64,000 nucleotides of DNA from JASLEW01 sp963732005 (GCA_963732005.1 CAVSXT010000003.1:1240001-1304000), one strand, 5' to 3'; shown: positions 27,637 through 36,895, counted from the first letter of the stretch. The notes: generated from the sequence alone by a model not told the origin. Numbers and translations: made by a program.

Positions 27637-30600
27637 CGCTCGGTGCGGCCGAGGCGGAGAGGTTGCTGGCGCTCGATCGCACCGCGCGCGCCGCGGCGCA
27701 GACCCGCTTCGACCTGCCGCTGGTTTTAGAGGCCGGGGCCGGCACCGGCAAGACCACCACCTTGATTGCCCGCCTGCTCGCCTGGTGCCTGGGAGAGGGC
27801 TGGGAAAGGGCGTTGCGGAGCGCCCCGGCCGGCGCCGGCGGCAGGGCGGTCGCCACCGAGACTCAGGCCGCGGCTACTGCGGCCGGCACCGGAAATGAGG
27901 CCGCGGCCATCGCGGCCTCCGCGGCCACTGCCGCCACCGCGGCGCGGGTCCTGCGGCGCGTCGCCGCCCTCACCTTCACCGAAGCAGCGGCGGCGGAGAT
28001 GGCGGAGCGTGCGGCGCGCGACCTGCTGGCGCTCGGCCGCGGCGGCGCGCCGCCGGACTGGCTGGCGGCCGCCAGGCTGCCGCCTGCTCCCGAACTGGCG
28101 CGGCGGGCGCGGACGCTGCTCGCCGCCCTCGATCAGCTGACGGTCGAGACCATCCACGCCTGGTGCTTCCGCCTGCTGGCCGCCCACCCGCTGGAGGCGG
28201 CGATGCACCCGCGGTTGCAGATCGACGCCGACGGCCGGCTGGTCCGTCAGGTCATCGCCGAGACGATGGAGAGCGCGCTGCGGCCGGGGTACGGCGCGCC
28301 TGGCGACCCGCACCTGCTGGCGCTGGCCGCTCAGGGCTGCGGACCGCGGGAGGTGGCAGCCGCCCTGGCCGCCCTGGTCGACGCCGGCATGACGGCGCCG
28401 GCACTGCGCCGCGACCCCTTTGCCGGCGACGCCTGGCCGGCCTTGCGGCGCCGCATCGCCGCGGCCGGCGCCCGTCTCCGGGACCTGCTGGCGCCGCGAC
28501 TTGCCGGCAGCCGGCTGAAGAACGCCACCGGGGTCCTCGATGGTCTCGATGGTCTCGCTGGCGCCGATCGGATCGACGGGCCGCGCGCGATCGACGGGCC
28601 GCGCGGGCGCGATGGGATCGACGGGCCAGGTGGGCTCGATGAGCCGGAGGAGCCGGACGGGCAGCTGGCGCCGGCGTACCTCGCTGCGGTGGCACCGGTG
28701 GCGCCTGCCGCCGCCGCGCCGGCGGTGGGCTGCGCGGCCGAGATCGCGGCGCTGCAGCGCCGGTGGGCGGCGGGCCTGCCCGCCAACCTCCGCCACCACC
28801 TCCGCGAGTGGGGCCGCGGCCGCCTCGGCGGGCAGGAGCGGCGCCGGTTGGGGGAGGTGGCCGGCGAGCTGGCGGAGCGCGCCGCGACGTTGAGCCGCCT
28901 GCTCTCCCACCTCGACGACCTGGACCCCGAGCGGTTGCGTCATGCGCGGCTGGCCTTGGCGCCGCTGCTTGCCGCCGTCGAGGGCGAGCTGCGGCGGCGC
29001 GGCATCGCCACCTTCGATGCGCTGCTGTCCGGCGCCCGGCGGCTGCTGGCGACCCACGCGGAGGTGCGCGCCAGGGTGCGGCGCGGCCTCGACCAGCTGC
29101 TGGTGGACGAGTTCCAGGACACCGACGACACACAGTGCGAGGTGCTGGCCTGGATCGCTCTGGACGGTGCCGCCGGCGAGCGGCCGGACCTTTTCTTGGT
29201 GGGCGATCCCAAGCAGTCCATCTACGGCTGGCGCAACGCCGACCTGCGGGCCTACGACGGCTTCGTGGCGCGAGTGGTGGCGGCGGGCGGCGAGGTGCTG
29301 CCGCTGGTCGAGAACTTCCGCTCGCTGCCGGCGGTGCTCGAGGAGGTGGCCCGCGTGGTCGGACCGGTGATGCGCGAGCGCCCGGGAGTGCAGCCGCCGT
29401 TCGCGCCGCTGCTCGCCGCGCGCCGCGGCACCGGCGGCGCCGCCGCCGGGCGGGCCGCGGTCGAGCACTGGGTGTCATGGCCGCCGGCGGCGCCTGGGGC
29501 GCAGGAAGCCGAAGCCGAGCCGCCGGCCCGGCAGGCGGCGGCTGTCGCCGCCATCGAAGCGGCGGCCATCGCCGCCGACCTGCTCGAGCTGCACGATCAG
29601 GAGGGCCTGCCGTGGCGGGAAGCGGCCATCCTGTTGCGCTCGACCGGTGATCTCGACATCTACCTCGAGGCGCTGCGCCGCGCCGGCATCCCGTTCGCCG
29701 TCGGCCGCGACAAGCAGTACTTCCGGCGGCGCGAGGTCATCGACGCCGCGGCGCTGGTGCGGGCCGTGCTCGATCCCGGCGACCACCTGGCCCTGGTAAC
29801 CCTGCTGCGCTCGCCGGCGGTGGGGGTGCCGGACGCCGCTCTCCTGCCGCTCTGGCGCCAGCAGCTGCCGCGGCTGCTCACCGAGCTGCACCAGCCAGGC
29901 GGCGAGCCGCTCGCGGCGGTGCGGCGGGCGGTCGAGGCGGCGGCCGCCGACCTGCCGGCGGGTGTGCCGGGGCTCGATCGGGTGGCCGGCTGGGAGCTCA
30001 GCCTGCTGGCCGCGATCGAGCAGCTGACGGTGCTGCGCGAGGCCTTCGGGGCCGAGCCGGCGGACCGTTTCGTCGAGCGGCTGCGGCGGCTGCCGCTGCT
30101 CGACACGACCGCCGCGGCGCGCGATCTGGGCGCCTACCGGCTGGCCAACCTCGACCGCTTCTTCCGCCACCTGCTGCTCGAGCTCGAGCAGGGCAGCGGC
30201 GACGTCGCGGCGGTGCTGCGCGCGCTGCGCGACGACGTGGCCGAGGGGCGGGAGGCGGAGGAGGGCAGGCCGCCGGAAGGTGCCGAGGACGCGGTGCGGG
30301 TGCTCACCATCCACGGCGCCAAGGGTCTCGACTTTGCGCACGTCTACCTGCCGCAGCTGCACAAGCCGTCAGGCGGCGAGCGGCCGGCCACGGCGGTCGG
30401 CCGGCTGCCCGGCGGCGGCGCCGCGGTTCCGCCGGTCGATCCAAGCGAGCCAGGCGATCCGGCCGATGCGGAGCATCGCGAGATGCGCTTGCTGGGTGCC
30501 CCCTCTCCCGGCTACGACCTGGTGGAGGAGCGGCGGCTCGAGGTGGCGGCGGCGGAACGGGTGCGCACGCTGTATGTCGCGATGACCCGTGCCAAGGACC

Positions 30601-31745
30601 GCCTGGTGCTGGCCGGCGCCTGGCCGCGCCGGCCCGCCGAGCCACCGCCACCCCCGCACGCCCGCACCCATCTGGACCTGTTGGCCTGGCGTCCAGGCTG
30701 CCCCGACCTGCAGCAGCTGTGGAAGGCCGGCGCCGGAGCGGGCGACGCCGGTCTGGATCCGGACGGCGACCTGGACGCGGCAGCTCGCCTGGACGGGAAA
30801 GCCGGCCGGGACCAGCTCGGTAGTCTTGACCCGTATGGCGTCGCCTGGCGCTTTCCTGCGCTCGCCGGTTCGGCGCCTGCCGCGGGCGCCGGCGGAGCAC
30901 GCGGCCCCGACGGCGCTGGTGGGGCCGCGCTGACGGCGCCGGCGGAGGTCGCCGCCCAGTCCACCCGGCTCGGACTGCTGCGGGCGGCCGCCGCCGCCCG
31001 CATGGCGCGGCCGTTCGGCGCCGCCGCCAGCGAGGAGGCGCACGCTCGACTGCGCGAAGAGATGGCAACCGGAGAACGCTCGCCGGCCGCTGTCGCTGGC
31101 ACTGTCCACGGTGCGGGAGGCGCCGCAGCTGAGGCCGATACCGGTGCCGCGGGAGCTGCCGGCGCCGCCCGCGCCACCGCGATCGAGCGTGCCAGGATTG
31201 CCGGCCGGGAGGCGGCGATGGCGGCCGGCGCCGCGGTGCACCGCGCCCTCGAGCTCTGGGACCTCGACGCCGACCCGGTGCGGGAGGCCGCGCGCCAGGA
31301 GGCGTTGCTACCGGCCTACCTGTCGGTCGTGGCGGCCGCGGACGTCGCCGTGGACGCCCTGACGCGCTGCCGCCTGCTGCTCGCGCGGTTCGTGTCGGGC
31401 GGCCTGGCGGACCGCCTGCGGCAGCTCGCCGCGGGCGTGATGGCGCGCGAGCTGCCGGTGCTGCTGGCGCCGCCCGTCGCCGGATCGCCCACCGGCGCCG
31501 GTCCGGTCGCCTACATTTCCGGCAGCGTCGACCTGCTGTACCGCGATCCGGGGAGCGGCGGGCTGGTGATCGCCGACTACAAGACCGACGAGGTGGCCGG
31601 CGCCGAGCTCCAGCGCCGCGCCGCCACCTACGCCAGCCAGGGTGCCGCCTACGTGCATGCGATCCACGAGGCGCTCGGGCTGGCCGCGCCGCCGCGCTTC
31701 GAGCTGTGGTTCCTCCATGCCGGCCAAGTCGTGACCGTGCACTAA
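27633..31745 (+). CDS. addA: AddA/RecB-like UvrD-family helicase-nuclease
   Basis: The 1370-residue protein begins with motif I EAGAGTGKTTTL (Lys40). Further motifs are LTFTEAAAAEMAERAARDLL, LLVDEFQDTDDTQ (motif II), LVGDPKQSIYGWRNAD (III), VRVLTIHGAKGLDFAHVYLP (V) and LYVAMTRAKDRLVL (VI). The C-terminal nuclease has LVIADYKTDEV near residue 1313. This is the AddA/RecB pattern: an ATP-driven motor with a PD-(D/E)XK nuclease, working with the AddB-like partner at DNA ends. A 40-residue collagen-like insert made of 9-base repeats (28536-28661) lies between the helicase motifs and is not conserved in the family. Confidence 0.88.
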   Translation: MTLGAAEAERLLALDRTARAAAQTRFDLPLVLEAGAGTGKTTTLIARLLAWCLGEGWERALRSAPAGAGGRAVATETQAAATAAGTGNEAAAIAASAATAATAARVLRRVAALTFTEAAAAEMAERAARDLLALGRGGAPPDWLAAARLPPAPELARRARTLLAALDQLTVETIHAWCFRLLAAHPLEAAMHPRLQIDADGRLVRQVIAETMESALRPGYGAPGDPHLLALAAQGCGPREVAAALAALVDAGMTAPALRRDPFAGDAWPALRRRIAAAGARLRDLLAPRLAGSRLKNATGVLDGLDGLAGADRIDGPRAIDGPRGRDGIDGPGGLDEPEEPDGQLAPAYLAAVAPVAPAAAAPAVGCAAEIAALQRRWAAGLPANLRHHLREWGRGRLGGQERRRLGEVAGELAERAATLSRLLSHLDDLDPERLRHARLALAPLLAAVEGELRRRGIATFDALLSGARRLLATHAEVRARVRRGLDQLLVDEFQDTDDTQCEVLAWIALDGAAGERPDLFLVGDPKQSIYGWRNADLRAYDGFVARVVAAGGEVLPLVENFRSLPAVLEEVARVVGPVMRERPGVQPPFAPLLAARRGTGGAAAGRAAVEHWVSWPPAAPGAQEAEAEPPARQAAAVAAIEAAAIAADLLELHDQEGLPWREAAILLRSTGDLDIYLEALRRAGIPFAVGRDKQYFRRREVIDAAALVRAVLDPGDHLALVTLLRSPAVGVPDAALLPLWRQQLPRLLTELHQPGGEPLAAVRRAVEAAAADLPAGVPGLDRVAGWELSLLAAIEQLTVLREAFGAEPADRFVERLRRLPLLDTTAAARDLGAYRLANLDRFFRHLLLELEQGSGDVAAVLRALRDDVAEGREAEEGRPPEGAEDAVRVLTIHGAKGLDFAHVYLPQLHKPSGGERPATAVGRLPGGGAAVPPVDPSEPGDPADAEHREMRLLGAPSPGYDLVEERRLEVAAAERVRTLYVAMTRAKDRLVLAGAWPRRPAEPPPPPHARTHLDLLAWRPGCPDLQQLWKAGAGAGDAGLDPDGDLDAAARLDGKAGRDQLGSLDPYGVAWRFPALAGSAPAAGAGGARGPDGAGGAALTAPAEVAAQSTRLGLLRAAAAARMARPFGAAASEEAHARLREEMATGERSPAAVAGTVHGAGGAAAEADTGAAGAAGAARATAIERARIAGREAAMAAGAAVHRALELWDLDADPVREAARQEALLPAYLSVVAAADVAVDALTRCRLLLARFVSGGLADRLRQLAAGVMARELPVLLAPPVAGSPTGAGPVAYISGSVDLLYRDPGSGGLVIADYKTDEVAGAELQRRAATYASQGAAYVHAIHEALGLAAPPRFELWFLHAGQVVTVH
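28536..28661. repeat. 9-base tandem repeat tract inside the AddA-like gene
   Basis: Units such as CTCGATGGT and GATCGACGG recur at a period of 9 over about 125 bases and encode DGL/DGP/DRI/RAI/DGI three-residue units (residues ~302-343). The frame is kept throughout. Confidence 0.7.
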
Positions 31746-31748
31746 GCT
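31743..31748 (+). promoter_or_regulatory. Putative -10 box of the glycosyltransferase gene
   Basis: TAAGCT sits exactly 6 bases before the ATG at 31755 and shares its TAA with the stop codon of the previous gene. No -35 is seen, so chance is possible. Confidence 0.2.
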
Positions 31749-31754
31749 AGCGCC

Positions 31755-32693
31755 ATGCCGGGATTCGAGGTGTCGGTGGTGATTCCCACGCACAACCGGC
31801 TCGAAGTGCTCACCGAGGTGCTGTCGGCGCTGGTGCGCCAGGAGGGCGCGCCGCCGTTCGAGGTGGTGGTGGTCGATGACGGCTCGACCGACGGCACCGC
31901 GGAGTGGCTGCGCAACCGCAGCTTCGATCTGGCGCTGCGCGCCTTCACCCAGGAGAACCGCGGCCCGGCTGCCGCGCGCAACACCGGGGTGGCGGTGGCA
32001 GCCGGCCGGCTGGTGGCCTTTCTGGGGGACGACACCGTCCCCGCCGTGGGATGGCTGGCGGCCCACCGCGCCGCCCACCGGCGGCATGGCGACGACCCGC
32101 GCCTGGCGGTCATCGGCTACACCGGCTGGCACCGGCGCATGCGCCTGACCGCCTTCCTGCGGTACATCAACGAGCACGGGCTGCAGTTCGGCTACGCCCT
32201 GATCCGCGACCCCGAGGACGTGCCGTTCAATTTCTTCTACACCTCGAACCTCTCGCTGCCGCGCGACCTGCTGCTCGCCGAACCTTTCGATCTGCGCTTT
32301 CCCTATGCCGCCTGGGAAGATATCGAGCTGGCTTACAGGTTGAAGAAGACGAGGGGCCTGCACATGATCTATGAGCAGAGCGCGACGGTCGCCCACGATC
32401 ATCCGACCGATCTGGTGCGCTTCGCCGCGCGGCAGGAGCGGGCGGGCTATTGCGCGGTGGTCTTCTACCGGCTCCATCCCGAGCTTGGAGGCTTTCTCGG
32501 CATCGGTCCCGACGGTCCGCCGCCGGTGCCCGACGCTGCCGTCCAACGGCGGCGCGAGCGCCTGGTGCGGGCCTTGCAGAAAATCCCCTTGGCACTCCCC
32601 CAGTTGTGGGAAGATGTGCTCAGGTTTCACTACGTAAAAGGTCTTCACCGCGCCTGGGAAGGCGCGGAGACGGAAAAGGAGATGAGGTCATGA
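31755..32693 (+). CDS. Family 2 glycosyltransferase
   Basis: The 312-residue protein starts MPGFEVSVVIPTHNRLEVL, the GT-A nucleotide-sugar strand. VVVDDGSTDGTAEWL and AFLGDDTVP supply the DDG and metal-binding acidic motifs, and FPYAAWEDIELAYRLKK holds the ED motif of the catalytic base region. There is no membrane helix, so it should act in the cytosol, adding a sugar to a lipid or protein carrier. It overlaps the PEGA-protein gene by 4 bases (ATGA), which suggests that the two are made together. Donor and acceptor are unknown. Confidence 0.85.
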   Translation: MPGFEVSVVIPTHNRLEVLTEVLSALVRQEGAPPFEVVVVDDGSTDGTAEWLRNRSFDLALRAFTQENRGPAAARNTGVAVAAGRLVAFLGDDTVPAVGWLAAHRAAHRRHGDDPRLAVIGYTGWHRRMRLTAFLRYINEHGLQFGYALIRDPEDVPFNFFYTSNLSLPRDLLLAEPFDLRFPYAAWEDIELAYRLKKTRGLHMIYEQSATVAHDHPTDLVRFAARQERAGYCAVVFYRLHPELGGFLGIGPDGPPPVPDAAVQRRRERLVRALQKIPLALPQLWEDVLRFHYVKGLHRAWEGAETEKEMRS

Positions 32694-33997
32694 CAACCCT
32701 GCGACGGGCGCTTCCGGGCCTTTACCGGAAGGAGTCCATCCTGGCCCTGGCGGTGCTGATGATCGCCGCCATGCTCTTCGCCGGTCAGCCGGTCCTGGCG
32801 ATGAGCCCAGGGGGCGGCGGGCATTCGGGCGGGGGCGGGCATTCGGGTGGCGGCGGACATGCCAGCGGCGGCCACTTCAGCGGTGGCAGCCATGGATCGA
32901 CCGCCCACCCGGTCGGGTCGGGCCACTTCTTCGGACCGGCCCGGGGCTTTGGCGGCGGCCGCTTCGGCGGCGGTCACTTCGTCGGCGGACGGTTCGTCGG
33001 CGGCCGCTTCTTCGGCGGCGGCTTCTTCCCCGCCTTCGGCTTCGGCCTCGGGTTGGGTCTGGGCTTTGCCTGGGACTACCCCTGGTATCCGGGCTGGTAC
33101 GGTTATCCCTACTGGTACGGCTACAATCCGGCTTACGGTCCCTACTACCCCGGCTACTACCCGGGAGCTGACGGTTACGGCGGCTACGCTCCGGCTCCGA
33201 GCACCAGCAGCAGCCCGCGCGCTCAGGAGGAGATGGGCGCCTTGAGCCTCGACCTCTCGCCGAGCGACGCCGAGGTCTACCTCGACGGCGAGTACGTCGG
33301 CCGGGTACGCGACTTCAGCGGCTGGCGGAATGGCTACATGTGGCTGAAGAAGGGCACCTACGACATCGTCTTCTACAAGGATGGCTACCGCACCCTCGCC
33401 CGCCAGGTGAGCATCTATCCCGGCCTGGTCATCAAGTGGGACGACAAGATGGAGCGCGGCCAGGCGGTGCGGCCCGAGGACCTGCCGTCGAAGACCCACG
33501 AGCGCCGCGATTCGCGCCTGCAGTTCGAGCGCGACCGCGCCGATCAGCTCGACCGCCAGCAGCAGTCCTACGACCAGGGCCAGCCAGGTCCCGGCGGCTG
33601 GAACACCTGGCAGGATCGGGTGAACCGTGACCGCAACGGCGCCGGCTACGCGCCGCCGCCACCGCCGCAACCCGAGAATGCCACGCCACAGAGCAATACC
33701 CTCCAGCGCCCGCAGCCGGCGCCCGCTCCCACCCTGGCGGCGGCGACCGCCGACCAGTACGGCCGGCTGCGGATCAAGGTCGAGCCCGACGACGCCTCGG
33801 TCTATCTCGACGGGCGTTTCGTCGGCACCGGCAGCGATCTCGCCGGCAACGAGGCCGGGTTGGTGCTGGCTCCCGGCCATCACCGGGTATCGGTGGTGCG
33901 CCCCGGCCACAAGGCCGAGGAGCGGAGCATCGACGCCGTTCTCGGCAAGGACGTCGACCTGACGGTGACCCTCCACGCTTCGGGGCCGACCAGCTAG
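32690..33997 (+). CDS. Secreted PEGA-domain protein with Gly/His- and Tyr/Pro-rich regions
   Basis: GGAGATGAGG precedes the ATG at 32690, which gives 435 residues. A signal peptide or membrane helix (ILALAVLMIAAMLFAGQPVLA) is followed by a Gly/His tract with repeated GGGGHS units, a Gly/Phe tract (FVGGRFVGGRFFGGGFF) and a Tyr/Pro/Gly tract around residues 125-165. Two PEGA domains follow: SPSDAEVYLDGEYVG near 188 and EPDDASVYLDGRFVG near 365, with a charged, Gln/Pro-rich linker between. PEGA domains occur on surface proteins. The first half is probably disordered and could bind metals or matrix. Function is unknown. Confidence 0.75.
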   Translation: MTTLRRALPGLYRKESILALAVLMIAAMLFAGQPVLAMSPGGGGHSGGGGHSGGGGHASGGHFSGGSHGSTAHPVGSGHFFGPARGFGGGRFGGGHFVGGRFVGGRFFGGGFFPAFGFGLGLGLGFAWDYPWYPGWYGYPYWYGYNPAYGPYYPGYYPGADGYGGYAPAPSTSSSPRAQEEMGALSLDLSPSDAEVYLDGEYVGRVRDFSGWRNGYMWLKKGTYDIVFYKDGYRTLARQVSIYPGLVIKWDDKMERGQAVRPEDLPSKTHERRDSRLQFERDRADQLDRQQQSYDQGQPGPGGWNTWQDRVNRDRNGAGYAPPPPPQPENATPQSNTLQRPQPAPAPTLAAATADQYGRLRIKVEPDDASVYLDGRFVGTGSDLAGNEAGLVLAPGHHRVSVVRPGHKAEERSIDAVLGKDVDLTVTLHASGPTS

Positions 33998-34001
33998 CGA
34001 C

Positions 34002-34028
34002 GGCGGCTCACACGGCTCACACCCCTCA
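34002..34028. repeat. Intergenic 9-base tandem repeat
   Basis: GGCGGCTCA, CACGGCTCA and CACCCCTCA follow each other in the spacer after the PEGA gene. This shows that the 9-base period also occurs outside coding sequence. Confidence 0.6.
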
Positions 34029-34091
34029 CTACACCGGCCCGGATCGCTCGCCGAGAGATCCGGGCTGTCGTGTCTCTAGCAGGAGGTGACG

Positions 34092-34490
34092 ATGGCCACG
34101 ACGAACCCCGGAACCAGCGAGCTGGCGGCGCGGCGCTGCGGGCCCTGCACCGCCGGCACTCCGCCGCTGGCCGGCGAGGACCTGGCGCGGCTCCTGGGAC
34201 AGCTCGGCGGCTGGTCGACCGAGGAGCACGGCGAGGTGGGTGTCCAGGAGGCCGGCACCCATCGGCCACTCAGGCTGGTGAAACAGTACCGCTTCCCCGA
34301 CTTCCGCCAAGCCCTGGCCTTCGTCGACCGCGTCGGCGAGGTGGCGGAGCAGGAGGGGCATCACCCCGACATCGAGCTGGGCTGGGGCCGGGTGAAGCTC
34401 ACGGTCTGGACCCACTCCATCGGCGGCCTTTCCGAGAACGACTTCATCCTCGCCGCCAAGGCCGACAGCGTCCTGGTCCCCATCGCCTGA
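34092..34490 (+). CDS. Pterin-4a-carbinolamine dehydratase
   Basis: AGGAGG at 34081-34086 sets the ATG at 34092; a GTG at 34086 overlaps that site. The 132-residue product has the family core VDRVGEVAEQEGHHPDIELGWGRVKLTVWTH and then GGLSENDFILAAKAD, with the active-site His pair and Asp in GHHPD. The enzyme removes water from 4a-hydroxy-tetrahydropterin to recycle the cofactor of aromatic amino acid hydroxylases; some homologues assist in molybdopterin metabolism instead. No hydroxylase gene is nearby. A Cys pair (RRCGPCTAG) near the N-terminus is common in this subgroup. Confidence 0.88.
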   Translation: MATTNPGTSELAARRCGPCTAGTPPLAGEDLARLLGQLGGWSTEEHGEVGVQEAGTHRPLRLVKQYRFPDFRQALAFVDRVGEVAEQEGHHPDIELGWGRVKLTVWTHSIGGLSENDFILAAKADSVLVPIA

Positions 34491-34517
34491 GGCGACTCCC
34501 CCCCGGCCGGCGCACGG

Positions 34518-34547
34518 CCCCCGGCCCGGCGCCGCCGGGCCAGGGGG
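34518..34547. terminator. Strong GC hairpin between convergent genes
   Basis: CCCCC then GGCCCGGC (34518-34530) pairs with GCCGGGCC, a bulged A and GGGGG (34534-34547) over a 3-base loop. It lies between the stops of the pterin dehydratase and the glucan phosphorylase and may stop transcription in both directions, although there is no T-tract. Confidence 0.5.
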
Positions 34548-34561
34548 CACCGAGCGACGGG

Positions 34562-36703
34562 TCAGCCCGCCGGCATGCGGCAGGTCTCGCCGCCTGCCGC
34601 CGGCACGTAGCACTCTTTCACGTAGTCCATGACCATCCTGTCGGCGTTGTAGCGCCAGGCGAGCGTGCGGATCGCCCGCTTGACCCTGGCGATCCAGCCG
34701 CGCGGCAGCCCGGTGGCCGGATCGCGCTCGTAGTAGAGCGGCACCACCTGCTGCTCGAGCAGCTCGAACAGCGCCCGCGAGTCGCGCTCGTCCTGCACCG
34801 CGGGATCGGCGTGCTGCTCGGCACCGTCGATCGCGAAGCCGTTGGCGCCGTCGAACGCCTCGGCCCACCAGCCGTCGAGGATGGAGACGTTGAGGACGCC
34901 GTTGAGGATGCATTTCTGGCCGCTGGTGCCGCAGGCCTCGAGCGGCCGGCGCGGCGTGTTCAGCCAGGCGTCGACGCCTTCCACCAGGTGGCGTCCGATC
35001 AGGATCGAGTAGTTCTCGACGAACACCAGCCGGCCGGCGAAGCGCGGGTCCTGCTCCAGGCTGGCGATCCGGCGGGCGAGCTCCTTGCCGCCGTCGTCCT
35101 GGGGATGGGCTTTGCCGGCGTAGATGATCTGCACCGGGCGCTCGGGGTCGCCGACCAGGCGCGCCAGGCGGTCGAGGTCCCGCAGCAGCAGGTCGGCGCG
35201 CTTGTAGGTGGCGAAGCGGCGGGCGAAGCCCAGGGTCAGCGTCTCGGGGCCGAGCGGCGGCTCCGGGGGCTCGGCCAGGCCCAGGCGCCGGCGCCGGTCG
35301 GAGAGCCGGCGGCGCACGAACGCCACCAGTTGCGCCTTGAGCACCTGGTGCACCTCCCAGATCTCGGCGTCGGGGATGGCGTCGATCCGTTCCCAGGTCT
35401 CCGCCCGGGCGAGCGCTTCGAGCCAGCCTGTCCCCAGGTAATGGTCCAGCAGGCGCTGCATGTCGCCGGCGAGCCAGGTGCGGACGTGGACGCCGTTGGT
35501 GATGTGGCCGATCGGCACCTCCTCCTCGCGGCGGTCCGGATAGAGTGGTTTCCACATCTGCCGCGAAACCCGCCCGTGCAGCGCCGAGACGCCGTTGGAG
35601 CGCTGGCAGAGCCGTAGCGCCAGGAGCGTGGGGCCGAACTTGCCGGCGGGGTCGAAGGGTGGCTCCAGGCCCAGCGCCTGGACCTCCTCGATCGGCAAGC
35701 GGAGGCCCCTGGCGAGGGGCTCGAGATGGCGCCGTGCGAGCTCGGCTTCGAAGCGGTCGTGGCCGGCGGGCACCGGCGTGTGGGTGGTGAAGACGCTGGC
35801 CGCTCGCACCTCGCGCAGGGCGTCCTCGGCGGCAACGCCGTCCTCCTCGACCCGCTGCCGCGCCCACTCGAGCAGGGCGAAGGCGGAATGCCCCTCGTTG
35901 AGGTGCAGCACCGACGGCCGGATGCCGAGCCGGCGCATGGCGCGGAAGCCGCCCACCCCGAGCAGGATCTCCTGCTGGATGCGGGTCTCGTGATCGCCGC
36001 CGTAGAGGCGCGCGGTGAGCTCGCGGTCGCTTGCCGAGTTGGCGTCGTCCCGGGCGTCGAGCAGCAGCAGATCGCTGCGGCCTACCTGCACGTGCCAGAC
36101 CCGCAGGTGGACCTCCCTGCCAGGCAATTCGACGGCGAAACGCAGCTGCTCTCCGTCGTCCCCCGGCCAGGGATCTGCGGGCAGCTCCTCGACGGCGAGC
36201 GGCTCGTAGAGGTCCTGCTGCCAGCCGGCGGCGTCGATTTGCTGGTGCACGTAGCCTTCGTGGTAGAGCAGGCCGACGCCGACGACCGGCACTCCCAGGT
36301 CGCTGAGGCTCTTGAGATGGTCGCCGGCCAGGATCCCCAGCCCGCCCGAGTAGATCGGGATCGACTGGTGGAGGCCGAACTCGGCGGAGAAGTAAGCCAG
36401 CGGCCGGGCCAGCAGCGGGCTGGCGTTGACGATCGCCCAGTCGGCGGTGCCGCGCAGGTACTCGCCCAGGCGACGGTGGGCCTGGTTGATGCGGGTCTGC
36501 ATCGCATGGTCCCGCACCCGCGCCGAGATCTCGTCGCCGTCCAGGCGTCCGAGCAGCGCCACCGGATTGTGGTACACCGCCCGCCAGATCTCGGGTGACA
36601 GCTCGCGGAAGATGGCTCGGATGTCCGGCTGCCAGGACCACCACAGGTTGCGCGACAGCTCGCGCAGCTTGCGCACCACGTCATCGCTGCTCGATTCGCT
36701 CAT
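34562..36703 (-). CDS. glgP: Alpha-glucan (glycogen/maltodextrin) phosphorylase
   Basis: The ATG at 36703 gives 713 residues beginning MSESSSDDVVRKLRELSRNLWWSW, typical of the shorter bacterial alpha-glucan phosphorylase branch. Diagnostic motifs include YFSAEFGLHQSIPIYSGGLGILAGDHLK, LNEGHSAFALLEW and FTTHTPVPAGHD. The PLP lysine lies in GTSGQKCILNGVLNVSILD (near residue 596), where most relatives have GTSGMK. It releases glucose-1-phosphate from alpha-1,4-glucans. No other glycogen gene is adjacent. TATATT at 36812-36817 on the same strand might be a -10, but no -35 is apparent. Confidence 0.92.
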   Translation of the reverse strand: MSESSSDDVVRKLRELSRNLWWSWQPDIRAIFRELSPEIWRAVYHNPVALLGRLDGDEISARVRDHAMQTRINQAHRRLGEYLRGTADWAIVNASPLLARPLAYFSAEFGLHQSIPIYSGGLGILAGDHLKSLSDLGVPVVGVGLLYHEGYVHQQIDAAGWQQDLYEPLAVEELPADPWPGDDGEQLRFAVELPGREVHLRVWHVQVGRSDLLLLDARDDANSASDRELTARLYGGDHETRIQQEILLGVGGFRAMRRLGIRPSVLHLNEGHSAFALLEWARQRVEEDGVAAEDALREVRAASVFTTHTPVPAGHDRFEAELARRHLEPLARGLRLPIEEVQALGLEPPFDPAGKFGPTLLALRLCQRSNGVSALHGRVSRQMWKPLYPDRREEEVPIGHITNGVHVRTWLAGDMQRLLDHYLGTGWLEALARAETWERIDAIPDAEIWEVHQVLKAQLVAFVRRRLSDRRRRLGLAEPPEPPLGPETLTLGFARRFATYKRADLLLRDLDRLARLVGDPERPVQIIYAGKAHPQDDGGKELARRIASLEQDPRFAGRLVFVENYSILIGRHLVEGVDAWLNTPRRPLEACGTSGQKCILNGVLNVSILDGWWAEAFDGANGFAIDGAEQHADPAVQDERDSRALFELLEQQVVPLYYERDPATGLPRGWIARVKRAIRTLAWRYNADRMVMDYVKECYVPAAGGETCRMPAG

Positions 36704-36856
36704 GGACCAGGCTCTCCCACCCGCCGGAGGCAAGCCTCCGCCAGACCGGCCGGTAGGGGTCCGGCTGGCGGTCGGACGGAGTCGCTCGGCAGCCACTCGC
36801 GCGGGAGCGCTAATATAACTCGAAGGCGGCCGGCTCGATGTTGGTTCTTCGCCAGG

Positions 36857-36895
36857 GATTTGACGAAGGCTTCGCTAGCGATTTGACGAAGGCTT
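36857..36895. repeat. Direct repeat of 16 bases, period 23
   Basis: GATTTGACGAAGGCTT occurs at 36857-36872 and 36880-36895. The second copy encodes the last residues of the VapC toxin (AKPSSNR), so duplication appears to have rewritten the 3' end of that gene. The surrounding spacer 36704-36874 shows nothing else clear. Confidence 0.7.

Noticed and set aside
28536..28661. Collagen-like segment as an independent gene or domain
   Set aside because: It is in frame inside the AddA-like protein and is explained by 9-base repeat expansion.
21920..31745. ABC exporter plus AddAB-like genes as a phage-defence island
   Set aside because: All three match housekeeping families and no defence-specific effector is present, so I kept the ordinary reading.
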